NCBI GenBank assembly: GCA_029204225.1
Contig: CM055094.1
Coordinates: 70,386,803 to 70,450,802, forward strand
Direction of reading: 5' to 3'
DNA length: 64,000 bases
Origin: Diphasiastrum complanatum
Taxonomy: Eukaryota > Streptophyta > Lycopodiopsida > Lycopodiales > Lycopodiaceae
The translations under genes were made by a program, and so were the position numbers. The notes under the pieces are model-generated. The model saw nothing but the letters and a program-made list of their open reading frames with translations. It had not been told where the DNA came from and searched no databases. Below are positions 52,621 through 64,000 of the stretch, piece after piece. How positions within the stretch are numbered: position 1 is the stretch's first letter; the number at the start of each line of letters is the position of its first letter.

Positions 52621-54379
52621 TAGTAGATGTTTTTTATTTATCCTACATAGGGAAATTGTAAGGCCACTAAGCAACAGTTTATAAGCAACACCATTGCAGA
52701 GTTGAATGAGAAATATTGTGAGGTTCTCCTTAATGAATCTTTCAAAATTGACAAAAAAAGGTCATTTTAAAAAAACCATATTTTTTTTGCATACAAATAT
52801 AAAAAATGACGTGTTTTTCTTATATTTTCAAAATACAAATATGTGAAAAATTATAAACCTATTTTTGTATATCAAGAAGGTCAACAAAAAAAGTATATTC
52901 AAAATCTTCCAAAAATCTACATAATTTTTGAGTTTGTACTAGTTTTTTAATTTGCTAATTACGGAATATTGTCTATTTTTTTATTATATTCACATTTACA
53001 AAAGCGACAAAATAAATTTTAACAACATAATTATACATTGCATTCTTTTAATATCGAGCAAACATACTTTCTATATCAAACTATCTTATTGATATATTCA
53101 AATTTAATTATATTTGTAACTTGGTCAACAAGTAGATACAAAATATATTCAATTTTAATGATAATAATGAGCCACGTGAGCATCTTCATGCAATTTATGA
53201 AAACATTTTTCATTAACTATCACATAACTTGAAAAAGTCACTTGGAATATATATTTTTAAAGACATTGAAAATCTTAAATATCCAAAAAAAATTTCAACA
53301 AATTGAAAGATAATTGAAACTATACCAAAAAATATAAATACTGCTGAGTTCTATCTAGGAAAATAACTTTCAAAACTGAAGCACACTTTCAAAGATTTCT
53401 TTAACCAAATACAAGCTTTATAACAAATTCAAGTGACACAAGATTTACAAAACTTAAGTATATTGTAAATCAATGTTTCTGCACTGATGAACTTTAACTA
53501 CATAGTGTAATTATCTCTTTAACTTCAATATTTATACGTCAAATAGCTAATTTATACGGGGGTTAACCAATTTTTCTTTTGAGATTAACTTTTTGGTATG
53601 CTTTTGCTCACTGAAAAATACACTAGAACTTAACAGGAAGCCTGACAAAGTTGTCTATATTTCCTCAGATGATGGCTCTTCATCAATCTCAATGGACTTT
53701 TTATTCTTTGGGACAAAAACTTTTCTTCTTGGTGGTTTTTCCATTGAAGTTTTTACATTTCCAGTTGCCACGACAACTTTCAGCTTGCTAGGATCGAACT
53801 CCTTTTCCTCCTCCTCATGCAATCTTAAATGGATATGACATGCAATTTTTTGGTCAGCTCAACCTCTGGTGCCTTCGACTTTTGACAGGTATTCTCTTTT
53901 TCAAGGACAATCTCCTTGCGTATAAAAGAAAATAAACATGTATTCATATTTGTTGATTGTTCCAACTTTTTTCATAAGAATAGCTAGTAGCAAAGATCGC
54001 TTCGACAAAGCTTATCATTGAAGACCATAAGCCTCTTTGGAGACTTCTCATTGTTCACATCCTCGACGATTATGATGACAGTGTCAAGGTTATCCATGTC
54101 ACAATTTTGCAGCACTTGACATCTTTTATGACAAGCTCAGTATCTAGTTTCATGCAAATGAATAATTTAAGGCCACTCCCTTGGGAATATCTAAGTTAAA
54201 TATCGGGCAAGGCCGGAAACTCAGAAAATAGTGACCATAAGTTACCGGTTTGCATTCCATCCATCCATCATGTCATCCATGGCCCCCTCGTGATCATGCA
54301 ATATGAATGGCACATCCTCGTGTGCTGTGTCTCCTCGAGACATATCTTGGTGCAAGTCCACGCGTGGTGCCCCTCAACT

Positions 54380-54814
54380 TTTTATTACAATACTCCCTGT
54401 GTTATTGTTGAACATGGTTAAATTTTGACCCCTACTATGGCAGAGATGTGTGAGAAATGTTACAAGATTCAAGATGTGCGAGATCAGCCACCATCCAAAA
54501 TCATTGACCGTCACCCCAATCATCGGCGGCCACCTAAATGCACACCATATTTGTACGATCATCGGCCATCCACCCCAACCATTGTCGCCACCCAAAATTT
54601 TGGCTAATTGTCAGTGATAACTTTTGACCAAACCATTGACCTTCGACCCAAACCATCGGTCGTAACCCAAATTTGTCAGTCGTCGGCCCGTCCGCCGCGT
54701 TCAATCATCAATTGCCCACTTTGAGCATCATCCACACGTCTCAACCGCAAGCCGCCACATAGATTGTTGATCGTCCATTGCCCCTGGTGTCAAGGACGGG
54801 CACTCTTAAGTAGT

Positions 54815-54855
<41 letters not shown>

Positions 54856-56522
54856 TTAAAAGCACAATTCAAATCTTATAGATTCAAAATATGTCTAAGC
54901 ATATTAACATGCTCCACTAACATAATTGTGTTCATAAAAATTTAGAATGCATTTCTTGAAATAATTATCTTATCTTGTCTCTGAAGAAAAATTTTCACAA
55001 ACAAATGGTTCGAAAGGTGTTTCACATTTTGGTCTCATGCCAATACTTGATTCTCCTATCATTCAGATTTATGAAGCCAATTAGAGCATTTGAAACTATA
55101 AAAATTTGAAAAATTTTGTAAGAAACATACAATTCTATTAAATCCACAAAAACAATGAAAATGCCAAACTTTTCAATTAGAAAGAGATAAGTTGGAAATA
55201 CCATGTTAGAATTAGAGATTAACTTGTTGTTAGATATTTTTGAGGAAAAATAGTTACCATTGAGAAGATGTAATTTGTCAAGAAAACATTGCGTTGTTCT
55301 TACAAAAGAATTGTCCATCAAATATAGTGTCATACTTGCAAAGACCTGGAACCAATGCAAAACCAAAGTAGAGAAAATAAAGTGGAAATATAGAGATGAG
55401 AAAGTAGCTTCATCTAGAATTGGATCCATTCTCATGTTTTCTGATAGTTGCATTGGGACCATTGCAAATAACTTTGAACCATTTGACATCCAATATGAAA
55501 AAGCTGAATTGCCTAAATCCAACTTTGAGGAAGTCATTGATTGTCCCACAATAATCAAGTTGAGAAGAGAGTAAATCGGTGTCCACCGTGCTTGCTTGAC
55601 TCTCTTGGGTAAAATTTGCCATGACTCCACAATCGTATGTGTTTCTATTTTAGTCAATGTGCTCCGTACGAAAGTTTCATCCATGTGTCCACAATGTATT
55701 GTATTTTTTGTATTGAACGAAATCAGACCATGCTTTCGCCATGCTACCCTTGGGCCTTGCTCTTTGTCTTACAAAGCCCTTCAATGTTCTCATGAATCAT
55801 TCCAAGAAAAACATCCAACGGCTATGGATAGTGCCTGAATAAAAAAAAATGAATCAATTTTAGTGAAGGAACATGGAAATTACCACAATAACAATAGTCT
55901 AGAATGGACTAAGAATAGGCAATTGACGCAAGTAGATGATGTAACTACAATGGCCACCTCGTCTACCAAATGCACAATGAGATGCATTTGAATGGCGAGA
56001 ATGGATGTGGAAAAGTGCTTCTCGATCAAACACGCTGCCTCGATGGAGCTTTGTCTTGCTGTCTCAATGGATGCCAACGGTATCTCTTTGGATGAAATGT
56101 ATCTTTATAAGAAAGAGAAACAACAATGACATACGTGTTAGTGATCATCATCTTGAATCACCCCAAGAAAAAATGATACGAATCGCAAGCACATTCACCG
56201 TACCTCACCAAGCTACTGATTTTGTAGATAGCACTCCTTAACTCCTCTGTCAAGAACCCTCTCAAATCCAAGGGAAGCACAAACTGCATGCACAAAAAAC
56301 AATTTGGTCATGATTATCGAGATATATATATGCGCAATGAGATCATCATGAAATCACAAGACATGCTATAAAATGTAATCGACAATGTTAACGTTGAGGT
56401 GGGAAAAAGTCAAAAAACATGCCACGCCAACCTATAAAATTTATGCCAATCATGAGAGTTTAGTCCACTTAGCTTGTTGTCCCTTGTGAAGGCACCCTTT
56501 AGGCATCGCATGTAACCTGTCA
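54380..56522 (-). pseudogene. TNP2-like transposase, C-terminal half, copy D
   Basis: Minus-strand blocks: ETARQSSIEAACLIEKHFST, SILAIQMHLIVHLVDEVAIV (DUF4218, 56,077-55,950); RWMFFLE-like and ARPKGSMAKAW (about 55,830-55,720); STVDTDLLSSQLDYCGTIND, FLKVGFRQFSFFILDVKWFK and CNGPNATIRKHENGSNS (55,600-55,410), then the same antisense Myb-like insertion as copy A. A different frame stays open for 220 codons across 55,022-55,684, but it does not match TNP2 and is a shadow of the two fused pieces. Confidence 0.78.
55260..55440 (+). pseudogene. Myb/trihelix-like fragment inside TNP2 copy D
   Basis: Reads LSIKYSVILAKTWNQCK, TKVEKIKWKYRDEKVASS, RIGSI, then crosses into antisense TNP2. It is the same fragment as the minus-strand one near 1,520-1,660 and lies in the same insertion point, so copies A and D share one ancestral insertion. 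Confidence 0.4.
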
Positions 56523-57041
56523 AAGTTTAGGACCAACATAATCCAGTCCCCATTTTTCAAACGGTGCTTGCAATAAAACCATATGCAAGGGTTCATAATT
56601 CTGTCGAGTAGGCCATCGTGCTCGCTGGCAACCATCACATGTCTAAATAAAATTTTATGTGTCCTTATGAAGGGTAGGCCACCAGCACCCTGATTGCAAA
56701 AGTTTGCGAACAATAATATCTGTAGAAGAGTGTCCTCCAGCCATGCCATAATGTTAAAACATGATTAAATCTGGTAGTTCGTGCGGTAAAACACATTTTC
56801 ATAAAATATTGTCTAATCCACGATGATACAATTGTCCTGCAATTAATTGATAAGGTTGAGCCTTGTTAATCAATTGTCTCTTTTGCACTTTTGTCAAGGA
56901 GTCATTCGGTTGTCCTAGCATCAGGTACTCAACAATATCCGCTGCCCACTCAGGTCCTGCTTCGACATAGAACAATGCAGCATCTAGCAATTTCATCATC
57001 CACTTCAGTATTAATTGGTGCGGATTCGATTCGCGAAACAT
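56523..57041 (-). pseudogene. Gypsy RNase H-integrase linker and integrase zinc-binding domain
   Basis: Integrase inserts element DNA into the chromosome. The minus strand reads FYVEAGPEWAADIVEYLMLG, RQLINKAQPYQLIAGQLYHR, then HYGMAGGHSSTDIIVRKLLQ, SGCWWPTLHKDT, a stop, and TCDGCQRARWPTRQNYEPLH, with APFEKWGLDYVGP after it. The H...H...C..C zinc-binding pattern is intact, although a stop precedes the CDGC part. D of GLDYVGP would be the first catalytic Asp. The rest is cut away at 56,522. Confidence 0.82.
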
Positions 57042-57069
57042 GATCGGCTAGATAATGTTGCTTTCCCTT

Positions 57070-58350
57070 TCAAACCACAATTTGAAAGTCAAATTCAATC
57101 AATAACAATAACCATCTCGCAATACGTCCAGTATTGCACGTCTTGTTTACCAAGTAAAGTAACGGTTGATGATCTGTATAAAATGCAAAGTGCGTTTCCA
57201 TGAGGTAGTGACAAAATTTTCGAATAGAAAAAATCATGGCTAACGCTTCAAGTTCTGTTGTTGAATGCTTCTTCTCTGGATTTGTAAGCTGTATGCTTGC
57301 AAATCGTATAGGATAATCCTTCTTATAATCACCTGGCTGTGTCAAAACTGATCCAATGGCATATTTCAAAGCATCCGTATGAACATGGAATTCTATCGTC
57401 CAATCTGGAGAACGCAATATTGGTGCTAAAGTTAGTGCTTTTTTTAACATTTCAAAGGCTTCTAACGCCACTACTGTCCAAATAGGAACAATAGTCAGTT
57501 TGTTGCAAAAAAAATAATAAAAATTCGATAGTAGTTCGCATGACCCATAAACACATAAACTCCACAAATTATTGTTGGTGGTGGAAATTCCACAATAACC
57601 TTGATCTTAGAATAATTTGTGGCAATACCATGTCTCGATATCACATGTCTAGGCACAACTCCGTGGGAAACCCATATCTGACATTTTTCTGGATTTAGAG
57701 AAATCTGATATTTGCGGCATCTTTCAAATACTTTCTCCAATCGATCTAGGTGATATGTATCTATACTATGGACTCCCAAGTCATCCAGGTAAATTTCAAG
57801 GAATTACTACAGATAATCTTTAAAAGCAAATTGCATTACTCTTTGGAATGAACTTGGTGCATTACAGAGTCCAAACGACATTACTTTGTAAGCATAGGTG
57901 CCCCATTATGTTGCAAAAGCAGTTTTGTGGCAATCTGCATGTGCAATCTTAACCTGGTTGTAACGATTAAATCCATCCAAGAAACTATAAGCTTCCGTTC
58001 CAGCAAGACAATCCAAAATGCTTTCAGTAAAAGGTAATGAAAAGTGATCCTTCTGCGTCACTTTATTCAACGTTTTGAGATTCACACAGATTCACAATTT
58101 TCCATTCTTCTTAGGAACAATGACAATCGGTGGCATGCTCGATCTCATAAATGAAATCGGCGTCAAGCAATCTCTAAAGTTCTTTCTTCATCAGATCCGC
58201 AACATTAGGATTACAACGATAGAACTTTGTAACCTTTGAAACCGCATCAGGTACTAAAGGTATGGTATGTTCAATCACTAATGTCGAAATACCCTTCAGA
58301 TCTTGATAAGTCCATGCAAAGCAATCCTGATACTTAATAAGTAACATGCG
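57070..58350 (-). pseudogene. Gypsy reverse transcriptase and RNase H
   Basis: These domains copy element RNA to DNA and remove the RNA. Reverse transcriptase (58,140-57,500): VNLKTLNKVTQKDHFSLPF, TEAYSFLDGFNRYNQVKIA, KTAFAT then a stop, WGTYAYKVMSFGLCNAPSSF, the active-site block EIYLDDLG (YLDD at about 57,785), HLDRLEKVFERCRKYQISLN, PEKCQIWVSHGVV. RNase H (57,480-57,075): LKKALTLAPILRSPDWTIEF, HVHTDALKYAIGSVLTQ, KKHSTTELEALAMIFSIRKF, FYTDHQPLLYLVNK. The expected D of the RNase H (HTDA), E (STTELEAL) and D (YTDHQP) are present. A few stops and one shift (near 57,500) interrupt the frame. Confidence 0.9.
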
Positions 58351-60330
58351 TAGTGCTTGATACTATTCATGATTAAGTTGTGATCCAACTTGTACAATCT
58401 TTTTTGGTTCTCCTGATTTGGCAAGATTCATTGGTTGCATCCTAGCTGGGCCATCGTAAACCTCTTTCGATTCTGGCATGTGTTCTTCATGTTCACGATG
58501 TGCTTTAGGTAACATGATAACCACATCATCCAGTGTATAACGTTTACAATGCTCGGGCATATCATGTTGGACTACATCTACTTGTTCCTTTTCGAAAGGA
58601 CTTGTTTTGGATCTTCGCTTAGCCTTCTTAGTAGGAATTGATCATGGAGGTGATGACTTCTGAGAAGATAAACACTTCTTCAAAGGTGAAGACTTCCTAG
58701 ACGATGATGTCTTACTAGAATTCTGACTTGAAGAATCATCCTCGACTTTTCCTTTGTCTTTATCCAGTAAGGGTGCCACTTTTTTTGAATCAATCTTTTG
58801 AGGGGGATTTTCCCATTTCAGGACCGTATTATAATGTTGCTTAGCTTGTTTCTTTGTCATCGATCCTGTGATCCTATCTTCTTTCAATATAACTGCTTTG
58901 GCCCATTTTATGGTTGGTTCATCAGGAACATTACGCACTCCAAATCTGGTCGGATCCATATGATTTAGAATCTGCTCATCCATAAGTTCAGCATTGCCAT
59001 CATAAGTCAAGGCATGACTCACAGGTTTGAGATTATCCTCAATCGGATTTGGTATAGGTTCCGTTGATATCTAGGCTACATTCAACACATTTAGTGAAAA
59101 CGTAATTGGTGTATCCAAAGTTCAATCCAATAATGAAATCTCGCTCAAATCTGATTGATTATCTTGTTGACACGTATATCCTGCTATACAATCAATCGTT
59201 GCAAGAGCTTCATTCCAAATGACAGTATCCATTTGAGAATCGTAATGAACTCCCAAATATTTCTCTGGTCGGTCACAAGTATGATCCGTTGTTGACAAAT
59301 CGTCATCTTCTTTTTAAACCTTTGGTTTGATAGTCTAGGTTGTAGGATCCACTTTAACTGCACGTTCACGATTTTCAAAAGTGATTTTTCTGGTACCCCA
59401 GTTATGAATTACTTGCGCAAATCATAACCATGGACATTTCAATAAAACTCGGTAGACATTTGGCGCTTCTGGTAAGTCCATCACTACGAAAGTAATGACA
59501 AACTATACTCCTGCAATTCTGACAGATATATCTTCAGCCATTCCTCATGGACGAACTGTCGTTTGATCAGCTAGCTTAATAGCAAAAGTAGCAGGCTTGA
59601 TCTTTGTAAGGTCCCATTTTACACATAGCTTTGTAGAAATCAGGTTAACTCCTAAACCGCCATCTATCACGGTTGCTTCTTTAGGAAATTGTCTATGCTG
59701 TATCGGCAGAGTGATATTCGTTTGTTCACTTTTCCAAGCGGCTCCAACATGGAGTACTTCATTAGATTCTCCAAATCTAGCACAAAAAAGTGGCTCCTAA
59801 TGGACTTCTAGTTCTTCTTGAGCTAACTATTGCGCTAAGACTTCTTTTGCTTTTGGCACCAACTTCAGGAACTCTCCCAATGAAATATTGATCTTGCTAG
59901 ACAAAATGTTCATGAGCAGTTCTGTTTGCGGTGCTTTTGGTTCAGTCATCTTGAAGGGTGGGTTCTTCATGATGATGTAACTGATCATTCATATCCGTAC
60001 GTAAATTTCTTGGAGGCTGCAGTAGTGAAGAATGAACTTCTGCTATTGCTTTAGTAGCTTCAAGCTCCTCTTCTTCTTGCAGATGTTTGATCCACTACCT
60101 CATATTCTGATATCTTCATTTTTCTACATTAAGACTTGGATAGACCCTCAATGTTGTTGGCGTATCATTCAATGGTATGGAATCAGCAGGTACTAGATCC
60201 GCTACTGGTTCTTTTTGCTTCTGTGCTCTAGTGACCACCATCAACGGTGCACTTGATTTAATCTGAGCTTTTGGTCTTTGCTTGATTGTTATCAAATTTA
60301 CAAGAGCTGTAGCTAGTGGTGCTTTTGATC
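58351..60330 (-). pseudogene. Gypsy protease and flanking linkers
   Basis: The minus strand carries the aspartic protease loop IDGGLGVNLISTKLCVKW (about 59,665-59,610), then ATFAIKLADQTTVRP, a stop, FVVMDLPEAPNVYRVLL and NWGTRKITFENRERAVKVD, as in plant gypsy proteases. A linker at 59,022-58,642 is rich in Lys/Ser (DDSSSQNSSKTSSSRKSS). A further piece (58,560-58,363, EHCKRYTLDDVVIMLP) leads into the reverse transcriptase. Upstream (60,330-59,900) ALATALVNLITIKQRPKAQ-like sequence links to gag. Stops are scattered throughout. Confidence 0.75.
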
Positions 60331-61820
60331 TTGCTAGACATTCTTTGTAGCAATGCCCATAACCACAGTCATGACAGAATGGTACAAATAACCCTTTATT
60401 TGGACATTGTGCAACTCTATGATTTTCTCCACATGAAAAGCATCCAAGTGGTGCTCTGGTCCAATTTCTAGAGGCTTGTTGTTGAGCGGCAGCATAAATA
60501 GCATACTATTCCGAAGATCCACTTGAAGATCCACCTTCTTGTTCATTACCATAGTTCCATTGCTCAGCACTTATGTATGGTTTTGGTTCCATCAAATTGG
60601 CAGGAGGAGCAGAGTGCTTTGGTGGGGCAGGTAAAGCTAAACGTTCTAGGTATCCAAGAGCAGATTGTCACGGTCTAGCTGCTGGATTTCCTCCATAATG
60701 TGGTTCGCGATATCCCATTTGGGCATATTGTTGCTGAATTATCCGAGGGTTGAAGTTACAAAAAATAGTCTCATGGTCAGGTGAATTACATAGATGGCAA
60801 ACACTGATTTCCATTCGTTTTTTCAATTGAGGACACTTGTTCACTATGTGAATTCCTATACAAAGAGAACACCAGACATTTTTCCTGGTAGGAAAAGACT
60901 TTACAAACTTCACAAGTTCCTTGTACGCTTGTACGTGGAAATTTTTCAATGCTTTGATCTTCTCATCAAATTGCGACTGCAACTTTTCCATCTGTTTTTG
61001 TTGGTTCTTCCCAACTTTCTCGAACTCATTGAGCATCATTTCTGCAGTAGCGTTGGAATTCGTTGATGCAATAGTGGTGGATGTCGTAGTAGTCTACCCT
61101 GTTGTATAAGGCAACATACTGATATTTGGCTCGCCATCTGAATCTTCATTCTCCTCCCAATTGCATCGTCCATAGAGTTTTGCAAGAGTGCATACTCATT
61201 ATGGCATTTCAGCTCACGTCTGATCTGTTTAGGTAGACCTGACAAAAATCACATAATCATGACATTTTCGTTAATCATATCAAGTTCGCACTTAGATCTG
61301 AGACATTTCACCCGTTCAATGTAATCTCGAACCATTTCCCTCTTTCCCATTTTAATTCTACTTAAAAGTAGGAAAGGGTCTTCCATAAACTTCCGCGGTT
61401 TGAACCGTGTGATAAGGGCTCGTTTAACAACCTCCTAGTCTAGATTTTGAAATTTGATCAATCGATACTTCTCAAAAATGATAAATCTCTCAGAAGCAAA
61501 TCAGAATATATCAGATTTGATCCAAATCTTGACAGAGACTTGATCTGAAAAATCAGAAACTAAAAATAGGACTGACGAGGGTTCACTAGGCGAAGATTGG
61601 CTCGTCAAAGGTTCAACAGTGCTATTTTGGAAAAAAAAAAAACTCTCTGAACAACTTTTCTAACAATTTCTTGGGAAATAACCTTCACCGACCTCTCAAA
61701 TGAAAGATTTGACACAGATAAAACTATGAAAATCCGGACAAAGGTTTCTGACACAAGATAATACAATTTCTTTGGTTTGGCGAGGGTAAAAATCAAGATT
61801 TTTTGTGATTTGATCAAGAA
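60331..61820 (-). pseudogene. Gypsy gag with several zinc knuckles
   Basis: On the minus strand: leader frame VRIFIVLSVSNLSFERSVKV (61,760-61,690), core RFKPRKFMEDPFLLLSRIKM and RDYIERVKCLRSKCELDMIN (61,420-61,270), SGLPKQIRRELKCHNEYALL, then EKVGKNQQKQMEKLQSQFDE, VWCSLCIGIHIVNKCPQLK (knuckle one), ISVCHLCNSPDHETIFCNFN (knuckle two), a Pro-rich linker, and GCFSCGENHRVAQCPNKG (knuckle three) with CHDCGYGHCYKEC (knuckle four). It binds element RNA. It is the fuller partner of 40,498-42,110. Confidence 0.85.
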
Positions 61821-62527
61821 GAATCTTTGCCAAACTCAAAAATAGTATTTTACTATAAATAGAATTCTTTGAAATCTCGACGAAGTTTTTGGCGAAGGAT
61901 CAAGAGTAATACTAGTATTTTTGCAAAAAAGTGAGTTCTTGACAAAAATATGGCAATATGACAACTAATTTTCTGAAAACCCTTATATTTTCGGTATTAT
62001 TATTCGCCGACTTGGCAATAGATAGATCTGAATCACACCTAAGCACAATGAATCGAGAGAAGATTCTTTTTCTGTATTTTTAGGGTTTTGGTGATTTTTT
62101 GACGCTTTTTCTGATGTTTCTGAAAATCTGCTAGGAAATAATCTTCGCCCTTCAAAATGAAGGTTTTGTGAACAAAACTGAAGGTGTCTGCAACTGAGCG
62201 AAGGTTTCTTGAAACAGGGTAAAAAGTTATCAGCTTTGATGATGCTTTCTGCCTCTTTTTGACCAAATCTAACAAATTTGACCAACTTTTGTTGTTTTTT
62301 CTGATATCTCATATCCAATTGGGTCTTAAGATTGGTGATCTGAATAGCTTTTCCTATTTAAAAATCAAATTATATTTTAAACAAGCAAATCTACTCAAAT
62401 CAAGCAAAATCAATTCCAAACTAACCCTAAATGCAGATCTAACACTATTCATGCCACGACAAGATGCCTAATACAAGCTAACCATCCAACAATCATGCTG
62501 CAAACTGAAGAATTGGTGTAGCTCATT
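61821..62527 (-). other. Gypsy element leader
   Basis: Between primer site and gag core, about 0.7 kb with repeated short words such as GGCGAAGRTT and TTCGCC. The minus-strand frames there (for instance 62,318-61,983) show no domain. Confidence 0.5.
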
Positions 62528-62540
62528 GGCAACAGCGCCA
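62528..62540 (-). other. Primer binding site, tRNA-Asp-like
   Basis: The minus strand reads TGGCGCTGTTGCC, four bases after the LTR end ACTACA. It is one change from the standard TGGCGCCGTTGCC site of plant gypsy elements. Confidence 0.8.
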
Positions 62541-62544
62541 AAAC

Positions 62545-63210
62545 TGTAGTGGGTTTCTTTACTTGCCTAACCCGAATATCTAGTCAATCTAGCATCACAG
62601 AGATGAAGTTAGTCATGCGCAGGTTCGTTCCCATGAGAGCGATAGTATAGTTCAGATTTCAACATGAATGGAGGATCCAAATCTAACACTAACATCCATT
62701 AACACTACGATCCATTAACACTACGCATCCACAACAAAGATAGCTTACTCTTTCTCTCTCATAAAAAGTATAATAACATACAATCCCAATAACATTCAGA
62801 TCCAACAATTAGCAAAAACCAAAGAAAGCATGAGAGATGGAGAAGGAAAGAACAAGAGCAAGGACATTCATCAATTCATTTATGAAGAGAACCAATTTGC
62901 TTTATTGAAATGAGGAAATGAACATGAGGAGCAACTCGAGTTGGTCTCTTTTTATAGTAGAGAGGAGGACCTTGGCCTCTGAATTCTATTGGTCCATTTC
63001 TGCCTCCCTAATTATTCAAATTTTAAAAAGTGTGGGAACCATCAATATTGGAGGGAAACCCAACTTTACTCACTAACTTGACATTTAGGCCCTGCGACAT
63101 TAAAAGTCCCGCAAAAAAGGCCTAAAGTCCTTCTATTGACTTTTAACTAATCAAATAACTATTTGACCATCAGGTTGGACTTACACACGCAGGATGCCAA
63201 ATCCCTCTAA
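62545..63210 (-). repeat. 5' LTR of the gypsy element (outer end uncertain)
   Basis: The inner end on the minus strand is CCCACTACA, next to the primer site. A TATA box is present at about 62,949-62,957. The outer end is set where CACTA copy E sequence begins, near 63,210. A second LTR is not in the window, so the true length is not known. Confidence 0.6.
62948..62958 (-). promoter_or_regulatory. LTR TATA box
   Basis: The minus strand reads CTATAAAAAGAG, a good TATA box about 400 bases before the inner LTR end. Confidence 0.6.
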
Positions 63211-63216
63211 CTTATT

Positions 63217-64000
63217 AACTAAGGTTTGGGTTGCCTTGGGATCCGCAAACCCTCCAACATGCTCGCATGTGACCAACCGTACTTAGTTTGCAAGCTCAAA
63301 AGTAGCAAACAAGCTCGCAACTTTGACATTTGTGTACCCTCATACAAAGGAGTGGATGCCAAGCCACGCATCATCTCTTCTTTGCTTGTCAATGTAGCCT
63401 CAGGTGGATTTGTGAAGAATGCATCCATCATGTCATCCATGTCCCTTTCGTGATCATGTGATATGAATGGCACATCCTCGTGTGTTGTGTCTCCTAGGGA
63501 CATATCTTCGTGCAAGTCCATGGGTGGTGTATGTGAGGAAAGTGCCATGGTGGCTCTCATGTGCTTGCATGTCTGAATCTTGTGGATTGCATGGCAACAT
63601 CTGGTTGAATTCTTCGATGGTCATGTGAGTGTGAGTCATCATCCTACACAATACAAGTGCAACAACGATCAAGAATAACAAAATATTCCTCCAATCAGAA
63701 AGGGTGCCAAACAACATACATGAAAAATGAGCGTTCAATGATGTATATAAATTAAAAATACAAATAGGTTTGCAAAGTAGAACTCACCGAAGAACCGACG
63801 CACAAATAATGACTCCCTCTCAATCTGACCAGACATGCGAACGTGTGATATAATGGTACGTCGCTCTCGTTGCAGTGCATACTTACATCATGCACATGGG
63901 CATGGTATTCTCTAGTGTAACCAGGCCTCTGATCCTATATGTGATGGTCTTGCCTCACCATCTAAGGATGAGGAATGTGAACTCGCCATTTGCATTGATG
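63217..64000 (-). pseudogene. TNP2-like transposase, N-terminal region (CACTA copy E, runs off the window)
   Basis: The minus strand matches copy B 25,700-24,898: VRRYV-like shadow frames aside, the coding blocks are MRATMALSSHTPPMDLHEDM, VPFISHDHERDMDDMMDAFF, LTSKEEMMRGLASTPLYEGT and QMSKLRACLLLLSLQTKYGW. The last is the N-terminal TNP2 block that precedes the catalytic region. It is cut at 63,217 next to the gypsy LTR, leaving the catalytic region absent, and continues beyond 64,000. Confidence 0.78.

Larger units (their letters stand above)
52621..56522 (-). mobile_element. CACTA transposon, copy D (inverted relative to copy A)
   Basis: From 56,522 down, it follows copy A from about base 460: TNP2 exons, the (TA)n tract (54,821-54,853), the GC-richer block, the tail with the acidic ORF (53,930-53,600) and the AT-rich segment ending GTAGATGTTTTTTATTTATC at 52,626. 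It also carries, at 54,240-54,370, a misplaced piece of the TNP2 N-terminal region (compare 63,420-63,530). It is truncated at 56,522, where gypsy pol begins. Confidence 0.8.
56523..63210 (-). mobile_element. Ty3/gypsy LTR retrotransposon, nearly full gag-pol, 3' end cut
   Basis: On the minus strand: LTR (63,210-62,545), primer site (62,540-62,528), leader, gag with zinc knuckles (61,820-60,330), a linker, protease (about 59,660), reverse transcriptase (58,350-57,500), RNase H (57,500-57,070) and the zinc-binding start of integrase (56,860-56,523). The order is that of Ty3/gypsy. It is cut by CACTA copy D before the integrase catalytic core. Many stops and shifts make it inactive. Confidence 0.88.

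Noticed and set aside
55022-55684. 220-codon minus-strand open frame
   Set aside because: It spans TNP2 and the inserted Myb-like fragment in a frame that matches neither. The TNP2 frame is DYCGTINDFLKVGF in an overlapping phase.
62600-62660. tRNA-like GGTTCGTTCCC near the gypsy LTR
   Set aside because: Only a B-box-like word is present. No cloverleaf can be drawn around it.

Overview
The window looks like repeat-dense, AT-rich nuclear DNA from a land plant with a large genome. Evidence for a plant: several broken CACTA (En/Spm-type) TNP2 transposases, Ty1/copia pieces including one LTR element primed by the plant initiator-tRNA-Met site TGGTATCAGAGC, Ty3/gypsy pieces with tRNA-Asp-like primer sites (TGGCGCYGTTGCC), and GT-AG introns inside the transposon genes. 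I found no intact host gene, no tRNA or rRNA gene and no CRISPR array. I cannot name the species from the sequence.

Layout. 1-3.4 kb: CACTA copy A (+), followed by an AT-rich tail (to 4.25 kb). 4.6-6.3 kb: LTR scrap, gypsy gag and protease scraps. 7.1-7.75 kb: a long near-perfect inverted repeat (hairpin) abutting a copia RT relic (7.74-8.34 kb); its RNase H lies at 9.57-9.84 kb. 10.9-15.2 kb and 15.2-23.2 kb: rearranged copies of an unfamiliar multi-gene DNA transposon; the second is split by a complete LTR element (15,654-21,943, target duplication TGTTA). 23.2-25.7 kb: CACTA copy B (-). 25.9-26.6 kb: copia gag/protease. 27-29.7 kb: tail of another CACTA-like copy, a minisatellite and a Myb/trihelix-like fragment. 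29.9-37.5 kb: the most complete copy of the unfamiliar transposon. 37.5-39.3 kb: CACTA copy C. 39.5-42.1 kb: gypsy gag fragments. 42.4-46.4 kb: LTR, primer site and a non-coding internal region with short repeats. 46,418-49,601: a deletion derivative of the unfamiliar transposon with both ends. 50.0-50.6 kb: palindromic tandem repeats. 50.6-51.7 kb: unrecognised broken gene. 52.2-52.6 kb: copia zinc knuckle/protease start. 52.6-56.5 kb: CACTA copy D (-), an inverted partner of copy A. 56.5-62.5 kb: a nearly full-length but mutated gypsy gag-pol (-) with primer site and LTR to 63.2 kb. 63.2-64 kb: CACTA copy E N-terminus (-).

The candidate undescribed system is the multi-gene transposon. Assembled from its copies it has about 35-bp inverted termini beginning CATTAG, and at least three genes: (A) a coiled-coil protein with a probable DDE/RNase H-like core ending in a conserved AGDLK...HACLYC block and a SxGMEK block; (B) an unfamiliar protein whose C-terminus has a ubiquitin-like spacing pattern; and (C) a Ulp1/C48 cysteine protease with His, Asn and Gln-Cys catalytic positions spread over clean exons. 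Gene B faces A and C. The copy at 46,418-49,601 keeps both termini, flanked by ATG on each side, and pieces of genes A and B only, so it looks like an internally deleted, non-autonomous member.
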